Positions 8,838-17,372 of a stretch of 50,374 nt of DNA are shown one piece after another (positions within the stretch are counted from its first letter, which is position 1; each line of letters opens with the position of its first letter). Position numbers and translations under genes: made by a program. Origin of the DNA: Endomicrobiaceae bacterium (GTDB lineage: Bacteria; Elusimicrobiota; Endomicrobiia; Endomicrobiales; Endomicrobiaceae); contig JAQTSO010000007.1 in the NCBI GenBank assembly GCA_028711215.1, positions 1 to 50,374 of the forward strand, written 5' to 3'. Below the pieces are notes generated by a model, which was not told the origin of the DNA, ran no database searches, and worked only from the letters and a program-made list of their open reading frames with translations.

Positions 8838-9332
8838 TTAAACTCTCTTAAAAACATCTGTTTTTAATGAAGATACTTTATCCAAAAATACTATTCCATT
8901 AAGATGGTCTATTTCATGCTGAATCACGATTGATTCAAAACCGCTTGTTTTTAATGTTTTTTTTATACCGTTTATATCCGAATATTCCACTGCAATTTTA
9001 TCATTTCTTGAAACATTACCAGTAAAATTCGGAACACTTAAACAGCCTTCTCTTGATTTTAATTTTCCGGATTTATAAGTTATTACCGGATTTATCATTA
9101 CTAAAAGTCCGTTGTTCCTATGAGGTTTAGGGTTTAGCGAAACATTTACAACAATGAGTCTTAATGTTACTCCCACTTGAGAAGCTGCTATTCCGACACA
9201 ATGGCCTGAACTGTTCATTGTATCCTTCATATCATTTATAAGCTTTACTACACCGTCACTTATATTTTCAACTGATGCACAAGTTTGTTTAAGTATCGGA
9301 TTTGGAATTGTTAAAACTTTTAGGTTTGCCAC
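8838..9332 (-). CDS. def: Peptide deformylase
   Basis: 164 aa iron/zinc enzyme that removes the formyl group from nascent proteins. All three family motifs are visible: GIAASQVGV (motif 1, with Ser for the usual Pro), EGCLSVP with the metal-binding Cys, and the QHEIDHLNG metal site with catalytic Glu. The start is GTG at 9332, two bases after the stop of the upstream ACT gene, which implies translational coupling. No fmt (methionyl-tRNA formyltransferase) is next to it; its usual partner must lie elsewhere. Last gene of the alaS-ACT-def group. Confidence 0.95.
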   Translation of the reverse strand: MANLKVLTIPNPILKQTCASVENISDGVVKLINDMKDTMNSSGHCVGIAASQVGVTLRLIVVNVSLNPKPHRNNGLLVMINPVITYKSGKLKSREGCLSVPNFTGNVSRNDKIAVEYSDINGIKKTLKTSGFESIVIQHEIDHLNGIVFLDKVSSLKTDVFKRV

Positions 9333-9334
9333 TT

Positions 9335-9874
9335 TTATATCTCTGCAGTATCTGCTTGATTTATTGATATATCAACAGTTAATTTTTTAGATAAATCATT
9401 CATAGCAGATTTTAGATTTTCAATTTTAAACTTATTAGGCAACTGAATTTCCAGAAGCATTATGTAAACCTTTTCTTTTGCACCGACAACCGTAGTCTGA
9501 ACATCAGTTATATTAACTTTGTTATCTGAAAGATATTTGCTGATATTGTACACTATTCCCGGTTTATCTGCTCCGTAAACCGATATAACATAATCACCGT
9601 AAGTTTTGATATGTTTAGTATTATCATCTATCTCGTTTAGTGAAGAAAATAATCCCATTTTATTTAAACCGGATTTTAATTTTGTTTTTATTTTTGTAAC
9701 ATTCGAAGTTTTTGGATAAGCTATCAAAAGTATCATCGCAAATTGGCCTGAAAGCAAAGTCATTGTTGAATTTTCAATATTACAACCGAGTTCAAATAAA
9801 ATTTTCGATATTGAACTGACAATACCTGTCTGGTCTTTACCTATTGCCGATAACGATAATAATTTTTTACTCAT
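9335..9874 (-). CDS. Double ACT-domain protein, GcvR-like
   Basis: 179 aa made of two ACT domains, about residues 5-80 and 90-170. Each opens with a ligand-type loop: AIGKDQTGIVSSISK and VYGADKPGIVYNISKYL. This D-x-x-G-I-V arrangement resembles GcvR, the glycine-cleavage regulatory protein, and related stand-alone ACT regulators that bind small amino acids. No DNA-binding or catalytic domain is present, so it probably acts through a partner protein. It lies between alaS and def (gaps 19 and 2 bases). An alanine or glycine link to alaS is possible but not shown. Confidence 0.75.
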   Translation of the reverse strand: MSKKLLSLSAIGKDQTGIVSSISKILFELGCNIENSTMTLLSGQFAMILLIAYPKTSNVTKIKTKLKSGLNKMGLFSSLNEIDDNTKHIKTYGDYVISVYGADKPGIVYNISKYLSDNKVNITDVQTTVVGAKEKVYIMLLEIQLPNKFKIENLKSAMNDLSKKLTVDISINQADTAEI

Positions 9875-9893
9875 TTTATTTTAACCCGAATTT

Positions 9894-12527
9894 TTACTTT
9901 AAAATTTGAGTTAATTCCTCCGTATTTTTTATAATTTCCAGTGTTTTTGTTATATTTTTACTGCCACCCTGTGCAAAATCAGCTTTACCGCCGCCGGATC
10001 CGTCTATTTTTGATGCGAAAGTTTTTGCTATCTTTCCTGCACTGTATCCGTTTTTTACTAAGTCGGCAGTAACGGAAACAACAAAAGAAATCTTGTCATC
10101 TGTTTCTGTGGTTATAATTGCAATACTTGAAGGCATTTTCTCTCTGATTTTATCAGCCATATCCCTTAATGATTTAACATCTATTCCTTTAATATGAAAA
10201 GAAACAACCTTAATATCATTTATAACTTTTGTCGTTTTTATATATTCCTCAATTTCACTTGAAATTAATTTACTTTTTAGTGATGATATTTCTGATTCCT
10301 GTTGTTTTAAATCTTCCAAAAGTTTTTCAACTGAGGGGACAACTGATTTTTTAGAAATTTTTAACTTACCTGCAATATTATCAAATTGTTGCTCAAGTTC
10401 ATTAAAATATTTATCTGCTGATATGCCTGCAACAGCTTCAATTCTCCTGACTCCGCTACCGATTGAAGTCTCTGATATTATTTTAAATGTTCCGATATCG
10501 CCTGTTCTTTTAACATGTGTCCCGCCGCAAAGTTCCATAGAATAAATTTCACTGTCATCTCCGACTGAAACTGCTCTGACAATATCACCGTATTTCTCTC
10601 CGAACAAAGCTGTCGCACCCCTTTGTCTTGCTTCATCCATTGATATTTCTTCCGTTGATACCGGTAAATTTTTTCTTATACTTGAGTTTACAGTGTTTTC
10701 AACCAATAAAAGTTCATCTCTTGTTAAAGCTTTAAAATGACTGAAATCAAATCTTAAAGCATCCTCTGACACAAGAGATCCAGCTTGGGCAACATGTGTC
10801 CCTAAAACGGCTCTTAATGCTTTTTGTAGTAAATGTGTAGCCGTATGGTGTCTTGCTATTTGATTTCTTTTGGAAGTATTGATTGTTGCCGTCAAAATAT
10901 CACCTGTTTTGAATGTCCCGTTATCAACCGTAACTTTATGAACGAACAAACTTCCGATCGGCTTTAAAACCTCTGAAACGGTTATTTGAAGATTATCATT
11001 ATTTGATAAAGTTCCCATATCGGCAACCTGTCCGCCTGATTCGGCATAAAACGGAGTATTGTCCAAAATTATTTCGGCTGTTTCCCCTTTTGATATTGAA
11101 TCAACTTTCCTATCACCCTTAATTATTGCTAAAACTTTTGACTGTAGGCTGTCCTGCGTATAGCCTTTAAAATTAGTATCACCGAATTCTTTGTGCAATA
11201 TAGAATAAAAAGTTATATCCTTTTCTCCCGAACCTGCCCATGCACTTCTTGATTTGTCCTGTGCTTTTTTCTTTTCATCCAAAAAGCCCCGTTCATCTAT
11301 GTTTAAGCCTTTTTCCTGCACAATTTCTTTCGTTAATTCTTGAGGGAAACCATAAGTATCATACAATTTAAAAACATCGCTTCCGTTTATAACCTTAACT
11401 TTTTTATTTTGGTAATCGGCAATTAAACTATTTAAAATTTCCGAACCCGTATTTAATGTTTCCAAAAACTTCTCCTCTTCAACTTTTACCATAGACTTAA
11501 TGTTATCAAGTCTCTGCGAAAGTTCGGGATAAGCGGGTTTCATTATGGAATGGACAGTATCAACAAGTTTATACAAAAAAGGTTCATTCATTCCGAATAC
11601 GACACCTTGTCTTAAAGCTCTTCTTAAAATTCTTCTTAAAACATAACCTCGACCTTCATTTGAAGGCAGTATTCCGTCGGATATTAAAAATGTCACAGCT
11701 CTTGAATGATCCGCAATCATCCTTAACTTTGACAAATTATCATTTAGTGATACTTTTAATAATTCAGACGAAGCCTGCATTATAGGCACGAATAAATCCG
11801 TTTCAAAAACATTTTTCTTGCCGTTTGCCACTGCGACCAGCCTCTCGAGTCCCATACCGGTATCTATATTTTTTCTCGGAAGCGGCTTTAAACTGTTATC
11901 TTCCTGTCTGTCAAATTGTGTAAATACCAAATTCCAAACTTCAAGATATCTGTTACAGTTGCATTGCGGTCCGCAGTCAGGTTTACCGCAACTCATTTCC
12001 GGGCCTAAATCTATTAAAATTTCAGAACATGGACCGCACGGACCGGTCGGTCCCATATTCCAAAAATTTGTATCTTCTCCCATCTTTATTATCTTTGATG
12101 CAGGAATTATTTTTTTCCATATTTCACCTGCTTCATTATCATCTTTGTAAATTGTTATATAAAGTTTATCTTTAGGCAGTGCCATTACATTTGTTAAAAA
12201 ATTCCAAGCCCACTCAATAGCTTCCCGTTTAAAATAATCACCGAATGAAAAATTACCCAACATTTCAAAAAATGTTAAATGTCTGTTTGTCACACCTACC
12301 TGGTCAATATCGGATGTTCTAAAACACTTCTGTGATGTTGTTGCTTTTGTAAATTTATCGTTGCTTTGACCTAAAAAATGTTTTTTGAATTGAACCATAC
12401 CCGCAGAAGTAAAAAGCAATGATTTATCTCCTGTCGGGACCAATGAATCAGATGAAACTACCTGTGAACCTTTTTTTTCAAAAAAGTCCAAAAATGTTTT
12501 TCTTATGTTTGATGATTGTGTATTCAT
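9894..12527 (-). CDS. alaS: Alanyl-tRNA synthetase
   Basis: 877 aa, full length. The class II catalytic core holds FLDFFEKKGSQVV, FTSAGMVQFK, the MGPTGPCGPCSEI loop and a Cys-rich segment (CGKPDCGPQCNC) common in the family. The GRGYVLRRILRRALR motif follows, then the editing domain with RHHTATHLLQ and CGGTHVKRTGDIG (zinc ligands His, His, Cys, His). The C-Ala oligomerisation domain ends with GGGKADFAQGG. ATG 12527 suits the family's start, but it has no Shine-Dalgarno site and lies nine bases beyond a good -10 box, so the message is probably leaderless. First gene of alaS-ACT-def. Confidence 0.97.
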   Translation of the reverse strand: MNTQSSNIRKTFLDFFEKKGSQVVSSDSLVPTGDKSLLFTSAGMVQFKKHFLGQSNDKFTKATTSQKCFRTSDIDQVGVTNRHLTFFEMLGNFSFGDYFKREAIEWAWNFLTNVMALPKDKLYITIYKDDNEAGEIWKKIIPASKIIKMGEDTNFWNMGPTGPCGPCSEILIDLGPEMSCGKPDCGPQCNCNRYLEVWNLVFTQFDRQEDNSLKPLPRKNIDTGMGLERLVAVANGKKNVFETDLFVPIMQASSELLKVSLNDNLSKLRMIADHSRAVTFLISDGILPSNEGRGYVLRRILRRALRQGVVFGMNEPFLYKLVDTVHSIMKPAYPELSQRLDNIKSMVKVEEEKFLETLNTGSEILNSLIADYQNKKVKVINGSDVFKLYDTYGFPQELTKEIVQEKGLNIDERGFLDEKKKAQDKSRSAWAGSGEKDITFYSILHKEFGDTNFKGYTQDSLQSKVLAIIKGDRKVDSISKGETAEIILDNTPFYAESGGQVADMGTLSNNDNLQITVSEVLKPIGSLFVHKVTVDNGTFKTGDILTATINTSKRNQIARHHTATHLLQKALRAVLGTHVAQAGSLVSEDALRFDFSHFKALTRDELLLVENTVNSSIRKNLPVSTEEISMDEARQRGATALFGEKYGDIVRAVSVGDDSEIYSMELCGGTHVKRTGDIGTFKIISETSIGSGVRRIEAVAGISADKYFNELEQQFDNIAGKLKISKKSVVPSVEKLLEDLKQQESEISSLKSKLISSEIEEYIKTTKVINDIKVVSFHIKGIDVKSLRDMADKIREKMPSSIAIITTETDDKISFVVSVTADLVKNGYSAGKIAKTFASKIDGSGGGKADFAQGGSKNITKTLEIIKNTEELTQILK

Positions 12528-12536
12528 AATGGTAAG

Positions 12537-12565
12537 ATTCTATCAAAAAACAACACTGTTATCAA
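12537..12565 (-). promoter_or_regulatory. Promoter for alaS, leaderless geometry
   Basis: Minus strand TTGATA (12560-12565) and TAGAAT (12537-12542), each five of six to consensus, are spaced by exactly 17 bases. Nine bases (12528-12536) separate the -10 box from the alaS ATG, predicting a leader of about 2-3 bases. Confidence 0.65.
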
Positions 12566-12567
12566 AC

Positions 12568-12601
12568 AAAAAACACAGAGATTTTAATCTTTGTGTTTTT
12601 T
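12568..12601. terminator. Terminator after glgB
   Basis: Long inverted repeat, arms about 12568-12583 and 12586-12601, 16 pairs with one G-U wobble. It gives T-rich tails in both directions. It ends the long pheA-to-glgB run just before the alaS promoter. Confidence 0.8.
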
Positions 12602-12629
12602 GTTTTTTAAATTTATTGATTGTTAAAAA

Positions 12630-14546
12630 TTATCCTTTATGTTTTAAAAATACCGCACTTAAAGGAGGTAATGTAACTTCAAGAGTATACGGTTTTGCAT
12701 GTGTATAATATTCATGAGCATTTACCCCGCCCAGATTGCCCATATTACTGCCGAAATAATTTCCGGAATCACTGTTTAAAATTTCCTGCCAATAACCGCC
12801 GTTTGTTACACCGACTTTATAATTATGTTTTGGAACAGGATTGAAATTATATATACATAATATAACATCACCTGTAGACGGAGATTTTCTTAAGAAACTT
12901 AATACGCTGTTATCCGTATCGTTACAGTCTACCCATTCAAACCCTGCCCAGCTGTTATCATCTTCAAATAACGCTTTTTCCTGTTTATAAGCTTTATTTA
13001 CGTCTTTCACCCAATTTTGCATACCGGAATGTTGCCAAAATTGCAAAACATGCCATTCCAAACTTTCATCATGCATCCATTCTCTTACCTGTCCGAATTC
13101 AGAACCCATAAACAAAAGTTTTTTACCGGGATGTCCGTACATATAACCTATCAACAATCTTAAATTTGCAAATCTTTGCCATTCATCGCCGGGCATTTTG
13201 CCGACCAAAGAACCTTTTCCCTGGGTAACTTCATCATGTGAAAACGGCAGCATAAATTGTTCACTGAAAGCATACAATAAACTAAAAGTCAAATTGGTAT
13301 GGTTATATTTCCTAAACACCGGATCTGTTTTAAAATATCTCAATGTATCATTCATCCATCCCATATTCCATTTAAAACCAAATCCGAGTCCGCCCAAATA
13401 TGTAGGTTTTGATACCATGGGCCATGCCGTCGATTCTTCCGCTATCATCTGGACATCATTATGATTTTCATAAACGACATGATTGAGTCTTTTTAAAAAA
13501 TCTATTGCTTCTATATTTTCTTTTCCGCCGTATTTATTCGGCAGCCATTCTCCGTCTTTTCTTGAATAATCCAAGTAAAGCATTGAAGCAACCGCATCAA
13601 CTCTTATTCCGTCAATATGATATTTGTCTAACCAAAATAATGCCGAAGATATTAAAAAATTTTTAACTTCATTTCTGCCATAATTAAAAATTGCACTCTT
13701 CCAATCCGGATGAAATCCCTGTCTCTGGTCTGCATGTTCATATAGATGTGTCCCGTCAAAAAATGCCAAACCGTGCAAATCCGTCGGAAAATGCGAAGGG
13801 ACCCAATCCATTATAACACCGATATCTGCCTGATGAAGCACATCTATCATATACATTAAATCCTGAGGTGTCCCGTATCTGCTTGTCGGTGCAAAATATC
13901 CTGTTGTCTGATAGCCCCAGGAAGCATAAAACGGATGCTCCATAATAGGCATAAGTTCGACATGTGTAAAATTCATTTCAACGCAATAATCTCTTAACTG
14001 CTCTGCTATCTCTCTGTAAGATAACATTCTGTTATTTTCTTCAGGTTTTCTTCTCCATGAACCAAGATGCATTTCATAAATAGACATCGGAGCTTTTTGA
14101 TTATTGTGTTTATATCTTGTTTCCAACCAGTTGCTGTCGTTCCATTTATATTCCAAACCCCAAACTTTTGAACCGGTTTTTTTAGGAGTTTCACAATGAA
14201 AAGCAAATGGATCTGCTTTTTCAGCCGAATAATTATTATGATTAGATAATATAAAATACTTATATGTATCACCCTGTTTTAAATATGGGATAAAACCTTC
14301 CCATATACCTGAATTATCGCCTCTGGCATTAAGAGGATGTGAATATTTATCCCACGAATTAAAATCGCCTATAACAGAAACATTTTTTGCATTGGGAGCC
14401 CAAACAGCAAAATAAACTCCGTCTTCTCCCTCGTGATTAATTTGATGAGAACCTAACAGTTCATATATCTTAAATAAACTGCCTTCCTTGAAAAGATAAA
14501 TATCCTGCTGACTGAAAAGCGAATAGCCCCTAACATGATTTTCCAT
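12630..14546 (-). CDS. glgB: 1,4-alpha-glucan branching enzyme
   Basis: 638 aa GH13 enzyme that makes alpha-1,6 branches in glycogen. A CBM48-type domain (about 25-120, with FAVWAPNAKNVSVIGDFN) precedes the barrel. Catalytic residues are seen in DGIRVDAVASMLYLDY (nucleophile Asp), MIAEESTAW (acid Glu) and LPFSHDEVTQGKGSL (transition-state Asp). The C-terminal beta domain is complete. ATG 14546 follows a GGGCAGG-type ribosome site. Its first 17 bases overlap the end of the AI-2E permease gene. glgA, glgC and glgP are not nearby, so glycogen genes are dispersed. Last gene of a long operon-like run. Confidence 0.95.
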   Translation of the reverse strand: MENHVRGYSLFSQQDIYLFKEGSLFKIYELLGSHQINHEGEDGVYFAVWAPNAKNVSVIGDFNSWDKYSHPLNARGDNSGIWEGFIPYLKQGDTYKYFILSNHNNYSAEKADPFAFHCETPKKTGSKVWGLEYKWNDSNWLETRYKHNNQKAPMSIYEMHLGSWRRKPEENNRMLSYREIAEQLRDYCVEMNFTHVELMPIMEHPFYASWGYQTTGYFAPTSRYGTPQDLMYMIDVLHQADIGVIMDWVPSHFPTDLHGLAFFDGTHLYEHADQRQGFHPDWKSAIFNYGRNEVKNFLISSALFWLDKYHIDGIRVDAVASMLYLDYSRKDGEWLPNKYGGKENIEAIDFLKRLNHVVYENHNDVQMIAEESTAWPMVSKPTYLGGLGFGFKWNMGWMNDTLRYFKTDPVFRKYNHTNLTFSLLYAFSEQFMLPFSHDEVTQGKGSLVGKMPGDEWQRFANLRLLIGYMYGHPGKKLLFMGSEFGQVREWMHDESLEWHVLQFWQHSGMQNWVKDVNKAYKQEKALFEDDNSWAGFEWVDCNDTDNSVLSFLRKSPSTGDVILCIYNFNPVPKHNYKVGVTNGGYWQEILNSDSGNYFGSNMGNLGGVNAHEYYTHAKPYTLEVTLPPLSAVFLKHKG

Positions 14547-15594
14547 AATTACCTGCCCTTTTATATCTTTTTATAAAAATTAAAAATAAATTCTTCATTA
14601 AAGCTAAAACCGGAACTGAAAAAATCATTCCCATAATACCGAATATTTCAGCTCCTGCTACCAAAGCAAATATAATAGCAACCGGACTTAAATTAACATT
14701 GCGTCCGACAAAAATAGGTTGTACAACATTATTATCGACCTGCTGTATTATAAAAAACAATAATATAACTTGAAAAACCATCCCAAATGACTGAAACTGA
14801 ACCGCCGTTACAATCACACCCATAATAAAACCAACCAATGGCCCCAAGTATGGAATTAAATTACATAATCCGGCAATTACACCTATTAAAAATGCATAAT
14901 TAACGCCTAGAATACTAAGCCCTATTATTGTTGAACTTGCAACAAAAATAACTTCTATTATTTGACCTCTTATGTATTTAACCATAACTGCATTTGCTTC
15001 ATAGTAAACCGCAATTAGAGGTTCGACATATTTTGCAGGTACGGCATCTATGACTATTCTTTTTAATTTATCGTATTCTAAAAGCATAAAAAAAGTTAAG
15101 ACCGGTAAAAAAATAATAATATAAAATACGGAAAATAATTTTTTCACTAAATAAGAAAACTGTTTTATAGCACTTGAAGTTAAATCACTTGTTTTATCCG
15201 TAAATTTTGTGAAAATTTCATTTTGACTATCTACAGGGACGTATATTGCAATTTTTTGCTGAGTTGCAAGAGCAATTTTTTTTACATATTGAGTATATAC
15301 CGGAAAATTTTCAACAAAAACATTCATCTCGTCGTACATAACAGGTACAAATTTAATAACAGATAATACCAATAATAAGCTCAAAACAATTGTTAAAATA
15401 ACAACTACTACCCATCTTTTGAAACCAAAACTCATTATTTTATTTACCAACGGAGATAATAAAAAAGCAAAAAATGCAGCAATGATAAACGGCAATAAAA
15501 TTGCTCTGCATAAATATAAAAAGAAACAAAATATAACAGAAAACAATATGGAAAGAACAAAGTTCTTTGTTATAGGGCTATCATTTGAAAACAT
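14530..15594 (-). CDS. AI-2E transporter (PerM) family membrane protein
   Basis: 354 aa with about eight hydrophobic helices: two N-terminal pairs, a soluble middle section (about residues 90-150), and a C-terminal bundle. NLIPYLGPLVGFIMGV and QQVDNNVVQPIFVGRNVNLSP are the diagnostic PerM/TqsA signatures. Family members have been linked to AI-2 export, Na+/H+ antiport or unknown efflux, so the substrate cannot be read here. It overlaps glgB by 17 bases and the CNB-like gene by 14, arguing for one transcript with coupled translation. Confidence 0.88.
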   Translation of the reverse strand: MFSNDSPITKNFVLSILFSVIFCFFLYLCRAILLPFIIAAFFAFLLSPLVNKIMSFGFKRWVVVVILTIVLSLLLVLSVIKFVPVMYDEMNVFVENFPVYTQYVKKIALATQQKIAIYVPVDSQNEIFTKFTDKTSDLTSSAIKQFSYLVKKLFSVFYIIIFLPVLTFFMLLEYDKLKRIVIDAVPAKYVEPLIAVYYEANAVMVKYIRGQIIEVIFVASSTIIGLSILGVNYAFLIGVIAGLCNLIPYLGPLVGFIMGVIVTAVQFQSFGMVFQVILLFFIIQQVDNNVVQPIFVGRNVNLSPVAIIFALVAGAEIFGIMGMIFSVPVLALMKNLFLIFIKRYKRAGNYGKSC

Positions 15595-16024
15595 TTTTTA
15601 CCTTTTTAAATAATTTCTTTAATTTTTTAAATCCTATCCACGTATTGGCATTGACTAAATCGTAAAATTCCTGTTTATAGATAATATAAATAAGACTATC
15701 TTCTGTAACTTTTGCCGTAGATGTGTACATTTTTTGCGACAGAACATCAGTTTGATTAAAAAATTGGTTAGAGGAAACTTTTTTTGTGCCTGTATTTGAA
15801 TATAATTCTGCCTCACCTCTTTTTAATATAAAAAATATTTTTACATCTTCACCGCAATTATATAAAACTTCTCCTTTTATATAATTTTTTTTATAAATTA
15901 TGGAAATTATCTTACTTAATTGTTTTTCATCAAATTGTTTAAAAAAATCAATAGTTTTAAAAAAATCTCTATCATTTTCAAACTCAGAATCAATAAAAAT
16001 ACCTTTTATTATGTTTTTTATCAT
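15581..16024 (-). CDS. Degenerate cyclic-nucleotide-binding-domain protein
   Basis: 147 aa, nearly all one CNB-type beta-roll. An N-terminal helix (FKQFDEKQLSKIISIIYKK) leads into YIKGEVLYNCGEDVKIFFILKRGEAELYSN, the usual G-E-x-L-x-x-x-G-E-x segment followed by I-L-x-x-G. The phosphate cassette expected after it (F-G-E-x-x-L plus Arg-Ala) is replaced by roughly SQKMYTSTAKVTEDSL, with no Arg. True cAMP or c-di-GMP binding is therefore doubtful. No output domain or signal peptide is present, so it may be a protein-binding module. It starts one base after the ankyrin gene's stop. Confidence 0.7.
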   Translation of the reverse strand: MIKNIIKGIFIDSEFENDRDFFKTIDFFKQFDEKQLSKIISIIYKKNYIKGEVLYNCGEDVKIFFILKRGEAELYSNTGTKKVSSNQFFNQTDVLSQKMYTSTAKVTEDSLIYIIYKQEFYDLVNANTWIGFKKLKKLFKKVKNVFK

Positions 16025-16025
16025 A

Positions 16026-17372
16026 TTATTTAGCTTCTATTACGTCGAATACATACTCAAGAAATTTAATCATTTCCTCATTGCCGCTGGTTATTGCATA
16101 ATCTAATGCGTTTAACCCTTTATTATCTCTTATTCTTGCCTTTGCTTTATTTTTTATTAATATTTTAACTATATCATAATATCCTTTTGAACTTGCAATC
16201 ATTAACGGGGTGACACCGTCGGCATCTCTTGCATTTACTCTGGCTCCTTTATCTATTAAAAATACCACCATCTCAATATTATTAACATTAACAGCCATAT
16301 TTAAATATCTATCATTATTGTTTTGTTTCTCATTTATATAGGCACCTTTTTTTATCAAAATATCGGCAATCTTAATATTTCTTTTATTTACAGCTATAGC
16401 AAGCGGTGTTACACTGTTATTATCTAAGACATTTACATTTGCACCGTATTTAATTAATTCTTCAACTATTTTTTCGTTAGACTTATATATGGCATACATA
16501 ATAGCAGAAATACCATTTATGTCTTGAGCATTAACATTTGCATCATTAATTAACGCAAGTTTTACAAGCTCAATATTATTTGACAAACAGGCAGACATCA
16601 GGGGAGTCATTTTACTTGAATCTGCAACATTAACATCTGCCTGATGTGAAAGAAGGAGAAATGCCATATCAAAATTACCGTAATCAAAAGCTATTGCAAG
16701 AGGCGTTTTATCAAATGAACTTTTCTCATTTATATCTGCACCATATTTTATAAATTTTGATGCCAGGCGAATGTCAGACGTTATTACAGCCTCGGTTAAA
16801 GTTCCCGGTATGGCACCTGATTTATTTAAAAGTTTAACAATGTCAAAATTTCCTGCTCTCATTGCCAATGTGGAAGCAGTGATACCTTCATTTGTTTTGG
16901 CATTTATATTAACATCATACTTAATCATATATTTAACAATTTCAATCATACCTTTTTCAGATGCCATCATAAGCGGTGTGAATCCATTACTGCTCAATTG
17001 CAAATTAAAATCTACGCCGTAATCCATAAGAAGTTCTGCCGTTGATTCCATATTTTTGTTAATTGCAAGCATTAAAGTATTCATCCCGCCCCTGCTGTAT
17101 GAAGCATTAACGTTTGCGCCATTTTTTATTAATAATTCAGCACCTCTGGCAAAACCTTTATTTATAGCCAGTATTAAAGCTGAATTGTCGTTTGAATCTT
17201 TAGAATTTGGATTTATTTTTGCTTTTAAACATCTTATAAGTAAATCGTAATCAGCATTTTTAACTGCTTCTATTAAAGCTGTAGAAGAATAACTAAAACC
17301 AAATACATTTTGTATAGTTATACAACTAAACGAAATAAAAAAAATAAGAATTATAAGCTTTATAAATTTCAT
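16026..17372 (-). CDS. Secreted or periplasmic ankyrin-repeat protein
   Basis: 448 aa with a clear signal peptide (KFIKLIILIFFISFSC, cleavage near FG-FSYS), then about 12 ankyrin repeats running to the C-terminus. Repeats show the G/N-x-TPL-x-x-A and I-V-x-x-L-I-x-x-G-A pattern; DGVTPLMIASSKGYYDIVK near the end is the cleanest. A Cys in the signal region might be a lipobox, but the context FSCITI is weak. No enzymatic domain. Ankyrin repeats bind proteins; the target is unknown. The start overlaps the TPR gene's stop by four bases (ATGA), so the two are probably translated together. Confidence 0.88.
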   Translation of the reverse strand: MKFIKLIILIFFISFSCITIQNVFGFSYSSTALIEAVKNADYDLLIRCLKAKINPNSKDSNDNSALILAINKGFARGAELLIKNGANVNASYSRGGMNTLMLAINKNMESTAELLMDYGVDFNLQLSSNGFTPLMMASEKGMIEIVKYMIKYDVNINAKTNEGITASTLAMRAGNFDIVKLLNKSGAIPGTLTEAVITSDIRLASKFIKYGADINEKSSFDKTPLAIAFDYGNFDMAFLLLSHQADVNVADSSKMTPLMSACLSNNIELVKLALINDANVNAQDINGISAIMYAIYKSNEKIVEELIKYGANVNVLDNNSVTPLAIAVNKRNIKIADILIKKGAYINEKQNNNDRYLNMAVNVNNIEMVVFLIDKGARVNARDADGVTPLMIASSKGYYDIVKILIKNKAKARIRDNKGLNALDYAITSGNEEMIKFLEYVFDVIEAK

